From: Bretschneidera sinensis | Lineage: Eukaryota > Streptophyta > Magnoliopsida > Brassicales > Akaniaceae | DNA length: 64,000 bases | Direction: 5' to 3' | NCBI GenBank assembly: GCA_023935145.1 | Contig: CM043698.1 | Span: 16,991,001-17,055,000 of the forward strand | The notes under the pieces: generated by a model | Database searches by the model: none | What the model was told of the DNA's origin: nothing | Seen by the model: only the letters and a program-made list of their open reading frames with translations | Program-made: the position numbers and the translations under genes | Shown here: positions 35,581 to 49,589 of the stretch, piece after piece | How positions within the stretch are numbered: the first letter of the stretch is position 1 | How the letters are laid out: each line of letters starts with the position of its first letter

Positions 35581-37000
35581 TTAAATTATGTTTTATTTAC
35601 TTTAATTAATTTGATGTGTTGATTAACGAATTATATCAATAAAAATTAATTTGATTAAATATTTTTAAAATATTTAAATTAATTCAATTAAAATAATTTA
35701 AAAAATTTACCTAAATTTTTTTTTATCCAATTGACAATTTGTACCATCCAAACTTATATGCAAAATACCTGTAGCTTCAGCAGCAAAGAGAACAAATTAT
35801 ATTACTTGATATTCAAGAAAACATTAAGTTGAAATGTCAACTCAACTGAAATGCTCAGAAGTATGAATTGATTTGATGGTCTGGAAAGCTTTAAATATAG
35901 ATTTTGGGGAACTGTAAGTACATTTTTTTACTCCATGCATTTATAAAAATTAGTATTGATTTAATTTACTAATCAGGAAAATAACAATGCTCAATAAAAA
36001 AAATACAGAAAAACAATTGTTGATTATTATTTATTTTTGTTGGGATCCCATTCTAAATAAGAATAGTTATTTTCACTGTTTATAAGAAACTGAATTGTAT
36101 TAAAATAATTATTTTATCAAATATAAATAATTTTGAATTTTTTTTTATAAAACAAATGTTAAAAAAACTGAAACTACAAATCCAAGTAGTATGAATATAT
36201 TTAACCCAAATGGAAAAAAATCCAAGAAAATTTATAAAAAAAATTGATTATAAATAAGTGAAATACAGTTTTTAAATACGGCCCTTAATGATGAGGAAGC
36301 TAATAGAGGCACACCAAAAGCAGAGCATAGCCAGCGCCACATACCAAGGAAGTGGGTCTCTCTCTCATATTCAAAAATCCCCATTTATGGGTCTACCCAA
36401 GAATTTTCTCCAATTCATAGCTCTTTGATTTTTCTGTGCTTTAACTTTCTCCATGTTCTGGCTTTAACGAGTACAAAAAAGAGAAAAAGAAAAGAAAACA
36501 CTACTCATATCTATCCAAAAGAATTACACCAAAAAAAGTAAAACTACAAAACAGAGAGGCGCATGTTAGCTGAGTCCAGTCAAGTGCAGTGGGCACTATT
36601 ACATACTCACGTCTCTCTCAATTTCTGTACTCTCTAAAACACGAAACCCCACCATCCTCTGACACTCCGTATCACCACACCTGATTCTCTCAAGAAAATA
36701 TCTCTCTTTCTCTCTCTCTCTATCTCCGTTTCTAAATCACTACAGTTTAGACAAGAAACAGAGACTTATATATTATAATGTTTCATTATTATTTTTTTCA
36801 AATTTATTTTCTTACAATACCAAAAGGTGGTGTGTGGAGACTGAAAAAGAGAGATTGATAGACCCAATAAAGAAAACAAAGAAAAAGAGAGAGTGAGAGG
36901 AGACATAAATATTATTTGCTGTGAACAAATGAATTTTCATTTCATGGTCTTTTTGTGAAACAATGTTCTTCAATCTCTAGCATTTATTAAGTAGCTTGCC
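35581..37000. other. NIK upstream region and leader
   Basis: AT-rich up to about 36300, then pyrimidine-rich with CT runs (36690-36730), typical of plant 5' leaders. No other gene was seen. The transcription start cannot be fixed from sequence. Confidence 0.5.
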
Positions 37001-40000
37001 ATGGCTATGATCAGCCTCTTTCTTCTCTTTTTCTTGCTCTATTGGTCTACTTGTTCTCTTTCGTATGAGCCCCGTAACCATGAAGGTAAAAACAAGAAGA
37101 ACCTATTTTCTGTCTCTCTTTTTTTTTTGTTTGTCTTTTGAACATTAATGGTGTATGTAGGTTTTGCATGAATGGGTATGTGATTTATTTTGTTTTTGTT
37201 TTAGTGGAGGCTTTGATAAGTTTTAAAAATGGTTTAAATGACCCACATGGGGTGTTGAACAACTGGGATGAGGACTCTGTGGATCCTTGTAGCTGGGCTA
37301 TGATCACCTGTTCACCTGAGAATCTAGTTATAGGCCTGTGAGTTTTAATCTTCTGTTTAACCTTCCTATAAACACTTTAATTTTGTTTACTAATGTTGAA
37401 ATTTTTTGATTTCACTGAAACTAAACAATTCATTTATGGACTTTTTTTTTTTTTTTTTGCAGGGGAGCTCCAAGCCAGTCTTTATCAGGCTTCCTGTCTG
37501 GGACAATAGTAAATCTCACAAATCTTCGCCAAGTGTAAGAAAACATGACATATTTTAGCAATACCATTTTCATTTTCTCATAGCTTTTGTTTAATTGCTT
37601 AGGAAAAGAAAAGGGAATTCTGGGTCATGAGTTTTTATACTCAGCATATTCTAGCCTTTTAGTTCAATTTTTTCAATCCCATTTTCATTTTCTCTTGGCT
37701 TCTGTTTGATTGATGAGGAAAAGGGAACGAATTTCTGGGTCATGAGTTTTTTACTATGTTGTTTTGTATATATGTGTGTGTATATATATATTTCGAAGAT
37801 TTTTTGAATTCTTTAGTCTTAAATCCACGCCTTAATGCACTTTCCCTGCAACCAAACAGATCTAATGTAGCTTCTGAATAAAAAAAATAAAACAACCCCA
37901 TTTGTGTTTTACCTTTCTCTTTGATACTAATTCTTCCATTTTCCTTTTTTTTTGCTGTGAATTTGAAGGTTATTGCAGAACAATAACATCTCTGGTGAAA
38001 TCCCGCCAGAGCTTGGTGCTCTCCCCAAACTACAGACTCTGGATCTCTCTAACAACCGATTCTCTGGTGCAATTCCTGGGTCTTTTGGTCAGCTAAGTAA
38101 TCTTCAATATTTGTAAGTATCTCACTGTATTAGTTAAATTAATTTTCTGTTTGGTTGTGAAGCAAGTAAAGGAAAAGAAACTGATAATATAAATATTTTT
38201 AAGTCCCGTGTTTTTCTTTTCCTGTTTTGAAAAAATGAGAAGACTCATACATTAGCCAAATGGCTGTTGTAGAATTAGTTGAGTAGTCTAAAGCTAGTTT
38301 TGTTTGGTCCTGATTTTATATTCATAGCAACCAACTGGTTTTATTATTTTTCTTTGCGCATAGCTTTGTTTATGATATCTTACACACTGCGTGTTTTGTC
38401 ATGTAATGAGAGTAGGAGGCTGAACAACAATAGCTTGTCTGGGGCTTTTCCTGTGTCTTTAGCCAAAATCCCAGAGCTTGCTTTCTTGTGAGTATGAGTT
38501 TCTCTCTCGTTCATTTTGTTTGTTTCTGCTTTAACATTGTTTCAGTGTCTTGAAAATCGAAGTAGCGAAATGTTTCTGATTTAGAAGGGTCATTGTTCAA
38601 TATATGAGTAATTATGTTGTTGCTTATGAAGTTATGATGGCTGTGATGACTCAGGGATTTATCTTATAACAACATCACTGGACCAGTGCCCAAGTTCCCA
38701 GCCAGAACATTCAAGTATAGTTTCTTTGATTAACAGTTAACACAATGCACACACTCTCTCTCTTACTCAGTCTTGTCAATGTCTTATGCATCCTCATTTT
38801 GCTATCTCTTTCACTATTGTTGAATGTAGCGTTGTGGGGAACCCACTGATTTGTGGAAGTAGCTCAACTGAAGTTTGCTCTGGATCAGCCAATGCAGTTG
38901 CCCTTTCCTTTTCATTAAGCTCATCACCAGGTAACCCTCTAAATCCTTATTCTCTATAGCTTAACGTCCTCTGCTGTTTAATGATGCTTCATTCTCTATA
39001 GCTTAACATCCTTTGTTGTTTAATGATGCTTCATTTATCTTTTTCATCCTTTAAACCAGGAGAACACAGTTCCAAGAAATTGGCAATTGCACTTGGGGTC
39101 AGCCTCAGCTTTGCATCTCTAATATTCCTAGCACTTGGACTCCTTTGGCACAGAAAGAAACAGAAAAGCCAGACCATCCTAAACATTAGTGGTCAGTGAT
39201 AATACAACCCCATTTTACAGCTTTTAACAGAAACAACATTAAGTGGTCAAAACCTCAAATGGGTATTTGAATTTTGTTGTAGACAAACAAGAAGAAGGAC
39301 TACTAAGCCTGGGCAATCTTAGAAGCTTCACTTTCAGAGAGTTGCAACTTGCCACTGACAATTTTTGCTCCAAGAACATACTTGGTGCTGGAGGTTTTGG
39401 TAATGTATATAAGGGGAAGCTAGGAGATGGGACCATGGTGGCGGTGAAGCGGTTGAAGGATGTGACTGGAACTTTTGGGGAATCACAGTTTCGGACTGAA
39501 TTGGAGATGATCAGCTTGGCGGTTCATAGGAATTTGCTCCGGTTAATCGGATACTGTGCTACCTGTAACGAGAGGCTTCTGGTTTACCCTTACATGTCCA
39601 ATGGCAGCGTGGCCTCCAGGCTTAAAGGTCAGTACTAGCTTGTTGTGGCTATTGCACTTATGCTGTTATGCATGCTGCAAAAGGATGATTTCCCATTTTG
39701 GTTTGATTAAATTAGTGCGCTAGCCACTACCTTAATATACTACTATTCATTTGTAATGTTGCTATGGATCACAATTGGTAGGGAGGGCAAAATGTTTTAG
39801 TTCCAACAGGGACGATTTCCCATTTTGGTTTGATTAAATTAGTGCGCTAGCCACTACCTTAATATACTACTATCCATTTGTAATGTTGCTATGGATCACA
39901 ATTGGTAGGGAGGGCAAAATGTTTTAGTTCCAATCCAACTTCTGCAGGTTGGGACCATGCTAAGATTAGTTTCGACTGTTTTTTGTCCTTTTTTTCTGGC

Positions 40001-42167
40001 CTGTGTTTTTTTAGCTCTAATCCTAAAATATTTTCCATTGCAAGATAACATGGTGTATTTGTAGTCTAAATTTGAGAGGATGTTATTGTTTCGGATCACT
40101 TGCAAGAGTTTGTGTTTCCAAATGGTATTCTTCAATAACGAATAAAATTAACAGAAACTAATCTTTCTTTGTTTTCATGATTTTCTGAACGCAAATCTGT
40201 CAAGGAAGAAGAATGATGGTTCTGAATTAGTTTACTAGAGAACGTAGTAGGTCTTATACTACACTTATTATGATATAATAATTGATTTGTGAAACTTTTT
40301 GATGCCTATGGCATCTCTGATTAATGTTGAAGTACTCTGGCTTTGATTACCTATGAGTTAAAAGGGAGAAGCTAATTAGAGAAATGGAAAAGGGTTGAAA
40401 GTTGATGAACAGTTTTTCCATTTAAAGTTATTCTTAAAGATTAAACCACCTTGCAATTTATTTTGCCTCTAATATCATCAGTTCTCTGTTATAGCAAGAC
40501 CGGCATTAGACTGGAACACAAGGAAGAGGATAGCAATTGGAGCTGCAAGAGGTCTGCTGTATCTACATGAACAGTGTGATCCAAAGATAATCCACAGAGA
40601 CGTGAAGGCTGCTAATGTGCTCTTGGATGAGTACTGTGAGGCTGTTGTTGGTGATTTTGGCCTTGCTAAGCTCCTTGACCATACTGAGTCCCATATCACG
40701 ACTGCTGTCCGTGGAACTGTTGGGCACATTGCACCAGAGTACCTGTCCACTGGCCAGTCATCAGAGAAAACTGATGTGTTTGGATTTGGCATTCTCTTGC
40801 TAGAGCTCATAACTGGAATGAGAGCTTTTGAGTTTGGCAAAACAGTTAATCAGAAAGGAGCCATACTTGAGTGGGTAAGTTAGCTCTATGCCTATGGTAT
40901 AAGCTAATTGATATCTATGATTCCAATAGCAATTGAGATATCTTTACTTGATCTCTCAAACTAATATATTCGCCACAAATTCTTTTTGTCTAATAAGGAC
41001 AAGTACAACATATTGGGTTTAAATATCGATCCAAATTCATTTGACAATAATGTCTCTCATTACATAAAGAAGTTTCTGATGGGTCTAGGTAGAGGTATCT
41101 TGTTAGATGCTACCTGGTAATTGCATTTCTTTTCTTACATTGATTTGCTGTGCCCGCAATTTTACGTCTGTTGTTTGTGGATCTTTTTCATTCACTTTTG
41201 CATTGCTTTCTTTCACATTTTAAATCTTTATTATTAGGTATTCATAATCGCAGTCGGTTGAGCATCATTTGAGTTTCTTTTTCCAACAGTCTTATGAGTT
41301 GTCAATGTGCCTGATCAACAGTTATGCGTGTTCATGCTGTTGTAAATAACAATGGTGTGGGGGGCCTGAATGGCCAAAAATGGCTGAAAAGGAGGGACAG
41401 GGAAAGGAAGCATATAGTGATTGATTTCATATGGGGAATTATTATAGGATTGCTCTTGCCATTTTATGTCTGTAGGTAATAGCTTAGTATATGTTAAAAT
41501 CAATATAAAAGCTCTAGGATCAGCTTCTTTTAAGTGCATAATTATCTAGGTGGGTTTTTACTAATTAAAAAGTGCATAGTTATCTAGGGACATGATTGGT
41601 TGAAGAGAAATTGACTGAACGTTCTTTAGCATTTTGGCAAACTAGAATGTATTGACAGGTTGAATTGTTTCCAACATACAAATTTGCAATTGGCTAAGAT
41701 CATTAAAGAAACAAAAAAAAGCAAAATGTGCACACAAGCTAATTGATGAAAGTTAATAATGGTGGTGACAGGTGAAGAAAATACAGGAAGAAAAGAAAGT
41801 GGAAGAGCTGGTGGACCGAGAGCTGGGGAGCAACTATGATCGAATTGAAGCAGGGGAGATGCTGCAAGTGGCTTTGCTATGCACTCAGTACCTTCCAGCC
41901 CACCGACCTAAAACATCCGAAGTTGTCCGGATGCTAGAAGGTGATGGCCTAGCTGAGAAATGGGCAGCATCACATAATCATACGAATCCGACCATGAACC
42001 TCTTTCATGCCAACAACAACAAAAGTTCGTCACGCCCCACCATTGCACCAAAGCATGAAGACAATGGTCATGATCGTCCGAGCAACATGTTTGGCATGAC
42101 AATGGATGACGATGATGATGATCGTTCTTTGGATTCCTTTGCCATGGAACTCTCTGGTCCACGATAA
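37001..42167 (+). CDS. NIK: LRR receptor-like kinase, NSP-interacting kinase (NIK) type, 11 exons
   Basis: Exons: 37001-37085, 37205-37337, 37463-37534, 37969-38112, 38416-38487, 38655-38714, 38830-38930, 39060-39191, 39283-39627, 40495-40874, 41772-42167. They give 1,920 nt (639 residues) with all splice phases consistent. A signal peptide (1-21) is followed by [21 protein letters not shown] and the DPCSW cap, then about five LRRs, mostly in 72-bp or 144-bp exons. A transmembrane helix spans about 230-250. Kinase: glycine loop from G301, VAVK lysine K322, HRD 415-417, DFG 435-437, activation loop to [13 protein letters not shown]. The acidic tail ends FAMELSGPR, the NIK signature. NIKs are LRR-II kinases related to SERKs, act at the plasma membrane in immune and antiviral signalling, and are named for binding a geminivirus nuclear shuttle protein. 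No lesion. NIK2/NIK3 is more likely than NIK1, but that is a guess. Confidence 0.96.
39687..39933. repeat. 127-bp tandem duplication in NIK intron 9
   Basis: Two nearly identical units start at 39687 and 39814 with GATTTCCCATTTTGG and end TTTTAGTTCCAA. The unit lies wholly in the intron, so the protein is unaffected. Confidence 0.9.
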
Positions 42168-43698
42168 ATGCAAAAAAAAGAAACAAAAGGTGAAATAAGA
42201 TAAGAGGAGTGAATTATTTTTTTCTAATTCTTTACAAGTCAAAATCAGTTATGTTGAAAAATAGGTTCAGTTTTCATGTTCATAAGACCATCAAATTACG
42301 TTTTTCGCTCTATGGGATTGTAATGTAAATATCCCAATTTTTTTTTCTTTCGTTAAATGAACAACTATTTGGGGTGGTCTTTGTATAGGGAAGATAAGAG
42401 AGAGAGATGAGAGGAGAGGAGAGAAGAGGAGAGGAGCATCAGATGCTCTGCTTCCACCAACTGAGATTTTGACGGTTTTTGACCAAAAGTTGGAAAATGA
42501 TAATTGCGACTGGTTTTAGCTGTGAAAGTGAAACTTGTATGAAAAGTGAGGTTATTGTCATAATGGTGAGCAGTCATGGGTCATTTTCTTTGGATGCTTT
42601 TGCAGGCTCACGCTCAGGTTCCCCCTCTTTTGGTCATTCAATCCTTTCAACTCTCTTTTATTATATGCGAATTTTTCCAATTGACTGATTTTTTTAAATG
42701 GTTTAATAATTTTTTTTTTTTGCTTTGACCCTTTTCTATTCAGTTGTCAAGATTCAAGAGCAGCCTTCTCATTACATGAAACATTTGTCAAATTTCAACT
42801 ACAGATTATGAGTGCTGTACCTTTACCACAGAATTGGAGAAATTTGTTAGTAATTATAAAAAAATATAATAATAATTAAATAAAAAATATTCATTTACTA
42901 TTATTTATTTTTTTTCAGTTTCGTGGAATCAAGAAATTCATAGATTATTACTTTAGCCTATATTTGAAAAGTGTAAGAGAAGAGAAAAAAGAAGAAGAGA
43001 AAATTGAAGGGTACATTAACCTTTGTTTGTTTTTTCATCTTTCATTAATATTAGAAATGTTAGTAAGAAAATTAAGTGTATAATGGTGAATATATTTAAA
43101 AATTCTCAATCGGGACAAATTAAAAATATGAAAATTTGAAGAGAAATGAAATTGTACATATGTTCTTTCAATTTTTTTTCACTTATTTAAACTTTTCAAA
43201 CAAAAATACTTGTACTCTTCTTTTTCACTTTTTCTTTTTTGTTTCAATCCAAACATGCTGTTATTATATAATTTAACTCATTTTATTAATGATTTAAAAT
43301 TTATTGAATTTCATATAAAAATCAATGTTAAAATTATAAAATTATGTTGATTTTTTTTTATAATTTTAAATTTTTGTTGATATATGTTAGATAAAAAAGG
43401 TCATTATCATAAATTTTTTTGTTGTAAAAACTAACATTTTAATAAAATATAAAAATGAAAATTTAAATAGGACTTCGAGAATTTAACATAAGAACTCATC
43501 TGAGTTTCATAAAAAAACCACCTTAAATGCTGACATGGCAATATAAAAACAATCAAACAGTGGAAAAAAACCCCTGGACCCACCTATTGATCCCACACTA
43601 AAATCTACTCAAATTTTATTTTGCCGTTTTGTTTCGTTGAAATTTGAAAGTAGAAAGAGGGAGAAAAAGAAAAAGGAAAAACCTTCCTTCTCCGAGAA
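42168..43698. other. NIK 3' flank and ATG18-like upstream region
   Basis: A purine-rich GAGAGGAGAG stretch (42392-42436) follows the NIK stop. No gene recognised. The sequence turns pyrimidine/purine-rich near 43660-43700, as expected for a leader. Confidence 0.5.
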
Positions 43699-43719
43699 AT
43701 GTATCAACAATTTCCATAA
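43699..43719 (+). promoter_or_regulatory. short uORF touching the ATG18-like start
   Basis: A six-codon ORF from ATG 43699 (MYQQFP) ends TAA at 43717-43719. Its stop overlaps the main ATG by one base (TAATG). Whether it matters in this decayed gene is unknown. Confidence 0.45.
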
Positions 43720-46700
43720 TGCCCAATCAGTCCTCATCGTATCCTATCCTCTGTGCTTCCTTCAATCAAGACAACAGGTACTCAAATTTATGATGCAACA
43801 AAATGTAATTTAATTTAATTTATGTATTCGAACTCTAGATTTTTTTTTTAATTTATAATTTTTGCGATTTTTTGGGGGATAATTTGCAGTGGATTTGCGA
43901 TAAGCACAAACGATGTTTCAAAATATTTGATTCGAGCACAGGGAGACTTTGTTATGAACGAGGCATGCTATCCTTGGAAAACATTTGTTTTTAGCTTTCA
44001 TTCAATTTTACTTTATTTACGTCCATTAATGAAGATATTAAGTAGAATTTTGAAGAATTAACGAAAATTATTAGTAAAAAGAAAAAAAAAGAATTGAAAG
44101 TTAAAGTTCATCTGTTTTTGATACGATGCCTGGTAATGGCAACATGTTTTATAAAATGACTTATGAGATACTTATAATGTAAGATAGAAAAATTACTATG
44201 ATTTTCACATAATATACATGGCGTTGATGGTTTCAGTATGATTATATGATGTTAATGTTATCTATGCTTTAGACGGAAAATTTACCCAATTAATTGTCCA
44301 TAAATTGGAATGAACTGCACACATCTTGTGAAAAATATTCTATCATATCTATTTTTGATTTCTCTAGATTTGCACCACTGATGTATTGTTCAGCTAACAA
44401 GCGATCATGATGTCCTATTTTTTTTCCTTATTATGCACTAATGCAATACCGCAAAGTTTAATTTTATGAGCATTCTTTGGTTAGATGAAATTTTGTGAAC
44501 CTACAATCACAAGAGTTGGGGGTCTTTTTAAATAATAATAAGCACGATAAAAGTTTTCTTAAACACATAGCAATTCTATGTTTATTATTTGAAATTCCAG
44601 TGCAAGTTCGACTATTAATGTGACACATTGAATGATATGGTTTTATGCTATTGCAACCATCAGTTTTCTTCTTGTTACTGCTGCATTTAGCATTTTATAG
44701 CAATCTGCAATGCACATGCATGTATAGGCTTACCTTTGATGTGTCATTATATGTTCTTTGTCATGAAACTTACTCGTTCACTCATTTTTTTATTCCTATG
44801 ACTTTGAAAACTGAGGTTAAAGATTAACATGCACCTGTTACGATTTGGATTTTGTAAATAGTGAAGCTTACTGGAAATCTTAGACAAAGTTTATCCTATT
44901 TTTTTCCTGTTTTCTTTTGCTAGATGTTGGAGCTTTTGTTCTTGTTGAAATGCTGTATAGTTCTAGTCTTCTAGCCATTGTTGGAGCGTGAACAGGTGCT
45001 TGAATGTTTTACTATTTTATGCTCTAATAAGCTTCTAAGTTCTAAGTCTTCTTATTTTCTGTTGATTACTCACCATTGTGCTATTGGAACTGAAACAGCC
45101 GTCTTTATCCCCACGCCTTCTCTGTTTGTTCAATACTACAAATGGAACTGCTCTTCAAGAATTGAATTTTTTAACTTCAATACTTGCTATTCACTTAAAT
45201 AGAAAAAGGTAACATACTGCATTGTGGCAATTTTGCCACTGATTATTGCTTTCTCCACTTTTGATTTTCTCGGAGTATGGTTTAAGAGTTCAATTTGATG
45301 TTAGAAAGTACATATCTTTAACTGGAAATGATGATTTTCCCTTATGGATACAGATGGGGGAGACCAATTAGGATTTGTTCTGCTAGCTATCTGTATTGTT
45401 GCTGGGAAATTTGGCGCCACATTGGGAATATTGCTATGATGACTAAACGGAAAATCACCCTTTTGGGTCTGTCATGCCTGTAGGCTGTAGGGAAACTCAA
45501 TACCAAAGTGGATGAGTAAGTTTCCAAATTAAATCTTAGCATTAAGAAAATAGGAGGGGGTGGGTTTTGAGCTGAAGCAGGCACCCTGCTTGTATGAAAT
45601 GGGTTGGCTTGGAAAAAGTATTGCATGAAATCATGGGATTTTGGATTAATTAGTTTGGAGAGCACTGGGATGGCTAACCTAGATACTTTGGACCTGGAGG
45701 TCTTTCTTCTGGGGAAGGAAATGTTTGATAGTTTCTCTGCTTATCTTGGTTGATTGCATAGTGTTATAAGAGGTTCACAAACCATACTTCAGATCCATTC
45801 TTGTACAATTACCCTCTCTTTGTCCCCATTTTAGTCCTTGTTTTGAATTTTTTTAGACACGATTCTTGATGTCTAAAAAGAGTTGTTGCAGGGCTCGGTA
45901 TCCAAGGGATAATCATATTTACGGCCTTGAGCAACTTCCTCTTTGATCCTTCCCCACTAGTGAGTTGGTTACCTTTTGGCTAACAAGTCTGAATTCACTT
46001 GCTCTTAATGTTGTTGGTCCTCTAATAATTGAAAGGTATGGTGTAACTTCATTATATTAATTTATAGAGAACACAGTACTTAACTAAAAGATGATTTACC
46101 TATATTTGAATTCATTTTTTCCTCCTTTTAAAATAAGTAGGATTTCTTTTCCTTGTGCAATGTCTGTAGAGATGTTAGTTATGAACTAAAATGTTAATAA
46201 GATAAATGATACACAAATTATGCATAGTACAATAATAAGGTTTAAATTTTAGTTCAAACTAAAGATGCATTCTCTCTGGTTGTGTCGTATTTTTCCTCGA
46301 AGAACCAATTAAAAATCAATAAAGTCCCATTTGATTCAAAAGTTAAATCTCAATAGGGTTAAGATTTTTCTTTCTTGAATGTAGCATAGGTAAGTTACAC
46401 TTTGTTTTCCATTACAGATTATTTTTTAAATGATTTTAAAAGGTTCCCCTTAGTTGAAAGGGTGCAAAATTGGTTATTTATTTGGACCTACAATCTAAAA
46501 TTATCCAGCTAATGCCATATACATTTTAGCATTGGACCACACAAATTAAGAATTTAGCAAATATAAAATTATTTCCTATCCAATAAAGTTTTAACCTATA
46601 TTCACTTTTATGTACAATACAGATAATTTAGAGGTCATCAATTTATGGTGCACAGTTACAAGGGGTGTCCTCTTTTATTCTATGTTTACATGTAGGTGGG

Positions 46701-49589
46701 TGATGCAAGAGGATCCGAGTCAGATGATATTGAGTTGTCAGATAGCACGTTGTTGGCACTGAGATACCTTGAGTTGGCAGAACAGTGCAAAGATAGCAAG
46801 TGGGCTACTTAGATTGGTTTACATCGTTTAGCGGACCACAAGCTCGAATCGGGTCCCGGAGATCCTAGTCTGATTGGAAATGGGCTTCCGGGCAAAACTC
46901 GGGACTACGTTTAGGCCTTCAATTTGGTAGTTTTCATTTTTTAGGAAACTTTTTTTATTTGCAATTACCAGTTTTTAGGAAACTTTTTATTTTATTTGCA
47001 ATTACTTTTAATTCGGCCTTAATTTAATTTTTCTATTTTAGCTTGACCTTATAAATAAGGTTTTAGGGTTTAGTAAACATCATTATTGTATTTGCATAAT
47101 TTTAAATAAAATATCAGAGCTATTTCTCTGTATTGTTTAGGGTTTTTTTTTGTGTTACTCCCTGTGAACTATCTGTTTTACTAGCCTGCAGAATAATCGT
47201 TATTCTGCCCGGCGTCAGTTGGTATAAGAGCTTCAACATATTCCTGGGTGAGATTTGATCAGTTTCCATGGCTGGTGGTCGTGGTCGTGGTCGTCGCGGG
47301 CAGGTTCCAAACGAGGAAGCCCCACGCCGTGATCGTAACGTTTAGGATGCGATGATTGAGGATTTATAGAGGCAAGTTGCAGAGTTAATCCAGCGTCTAG
47401 CGGCGCAGAATTTCGGTGATCGTGAGATGGAAAATCACGATTCCAATTCTAGTTTCGAAAACCAGTATCACAATCCTGCTCGATTCTGGGAGCACTATGG
47501 TCGGGAGAATTGTTATGGAGACCTCGGTTTCAGAGTGGATCTGCTCGAGTTTTCTGGTATGTTACAGGCCGAAGGATTCGTCGATTGGTTGAATGAAGTA
47601 GAGTGTATTTTCGAGTATAAGGAAGTCCCAGATCGTGTCAAAGTGAAACTGGTCGCCATCAAACTCAAAGGCAGAGCATCTGCGTGGTGGGAGCAGTTGA
47701 GGCGCTCACGCGACCGGCAGGGCAAGGCCAAGATCACAGATTGGGAGAAAATGAAGAAAAAGATGAAGGGTCACTTCATTCCTTTTGGATACACTCAAAC
47801 CTTGTTTCAACGACTTCATTCGTTGAGACAAGGCACGAGATTGGTGGATGATTACACGGAGGAGTTCTATCAATTGATAGCCCGGAATGATTTATCTGAG
47901 ACAGAGGAGCAAATGGTGGCACGGTATTTGGGGGGATTACGGCAGCCCCTACAGGATTTCCTCAACCTTCACTCGCTGTGGACCGTTTCGGAAGCATATC
48001 AGCGTGCACTTGCGGTGGAAAAACAGCAGAACAGGAGCCAATAAACAGAAGCGATCAAAGCAGTCAGCCAGTTCGCTCTCAGGAATCCCGTCCTACCCAG
48101 CAGCCACCCCAAGTTAATTCTAACCCAAATATTAGATGTTTCAGGTGTGGTGAACATGGGCATAAATCGACTGAGTGCAGGAAGCTTGCTAGTCATAAGG
48201 GCAAAAATCTTCTGATTGAGGACAACAGGGTAGACGAAACTGAGGAGATTGGAGAGTCTGTGTATGATGATGATGATGATGAAGATGGAGATGTGTTGTA
48301 TAGAGATGGCCATGAGACTCTGGTCGTTCGTAAGAGTCTACTGACCCCCAAGGGCGATTCAGGGGACGATTGGTTGAGAACTAATATTTTCCACACGACC
48401 TGCACAGTTGCAGATAAAGTTTGCAAAATGATCATTGACAGTGGTAGTTGTGAGAACGTAGTGTCTGAAGAGACTGTCTAGAAATTGCAGTTGAAGACAG
48501 ATCGTCATCCCAAGCCGTATAAATTGTCGTGGTTGAATAATGGCAGTGAGGTAACAGTAGATAGACGATGCCTAGTGTCTTTTTCGATTGGTAGGAAATA
48601 TTTTGATAATACTTGGTGTGATGTTGTGTCTATGGATGCTTGTTATATATTGTTAGGCAGACCTTGACAGTATGATCGCAGTGTTATTAATGATGGGCAA
48701 AAAAATACATATTCCCTTATCATCAAAGGGAAGAAGATTGTGTTGGCACCTCGTCGGGAAAGAACCACTCCTATCCCTGGTAGCCAATACTATTAATCTG
48801 CTTTCAATGTCCAGGTTTTTAGTTGAGATTGAGCGTGGAGACGTGGTCCATGCTTTGCTGCCTTGTGGGAATAGTGCAACAGACATGAATCCAGATTTAC
48901 CAGCAAAGGTGCAGCAGCTACTAGTAGAGTTTTCTGATCTGATACCAGAGGATCTTCCTCATGGGTTGCCGCCTGATGTCTTTAATGTGAAACACCTGAG
49001 TCCTTGTTTTGGGGATTCCGATGAGGCTATTGTGAACTCGAGGATGAGTTTTTTCTAACCCGGGGCAACTGATGCAGGAGGATCCGAGTCAGATGATGCT
49101 GAGTTATCAGATAGCACGTTGTTGGCACTGAGATACCTTGAGTTGGCAGATCAGCGCAAAGATAGCAAGTGGGCTACCTAGACCGGTTTACATCGTTTAG
49201 CGAGCCACAGGCTTGAATCGGGTCCCAGAGATCCTAATCTGATTGGAAACGGGCTTCCAGGCAAAACTCAGGACGACGTTTAGGCCCTCAATTTGGCAGT
49301 TTTTAGTTTTTAGGAAACTTTTTGTTTTATTTGCAATTACTAGTTTTTAGGAAACTTTTTATTTTATTTGCAATTACTTTTAATTCGGCCTTAATTTAAT
49401 TTTCCTATTTTAGCTTGACCTTATAAATAAGGTTTTAGGGTTTAGTAAATATCATTATTGTATTTGCATAATTTTAAATAAAACATCAGAGCTGTTTCTC
49501 TGTATTGTTTAGGGTTTTTTCTTGTGTTACTCCCTGTGAACTATCTGTTCGACTAGTCTGCAAAATAATCGCTATTCTGCCCGGCGTCA
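46701..49589 (+). mobile_element. Ty3/gypsy-type element reduced to gag and protease
   Basis: LTRs 46701-47217 (517 bp) and 49070-49589 (520 bp) begin TGATGCA and end CCCGGCGTCA, with target duplication GTGGG (46696-46700 and 49590-49594). More than twenty differences are visible in their first half. The PBS near 47219 reads TTGGTATAAGAGC, a one-base variant of the tRNA-Met site. The LTR contains a doubled GTTTTTAGGAAACTTTTT segment and a TATAAATA near 47050. It sits in an ATG18-like intron. No RT, RNase H or integrase was seen, so the element is non-autonomous. I lean to a chromovirus-like lineage without proof. Confidence 0.9.
47427..49058 (+). pseudogene. gypsy gag-protease remnant
   Basis: A gag N-terminus (MAGGRGRGRRGQ) begins near 47269 but has stops near 47342 and 47367. 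The 205-codon frame from 47427 contains the retrotransposon gag domain (FVDWLNEVECIF, LKGRASAWWEQL, MKGHFIPFGYTQTLFQRL). A frameshift near 48040 leads to the CCHC knuckle CFRCGEHGHKSTEC, an acidic DDDDDED patch, and protease (MIIDSGSCENVVSEE). Stops at 48479 and 48665 follow, then the conserved LLGRP before QYDRS. A degraded linker to 49058 ends it. Reverse transcriptase and integrase are absent, by deletion. Confidence 0.85.
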
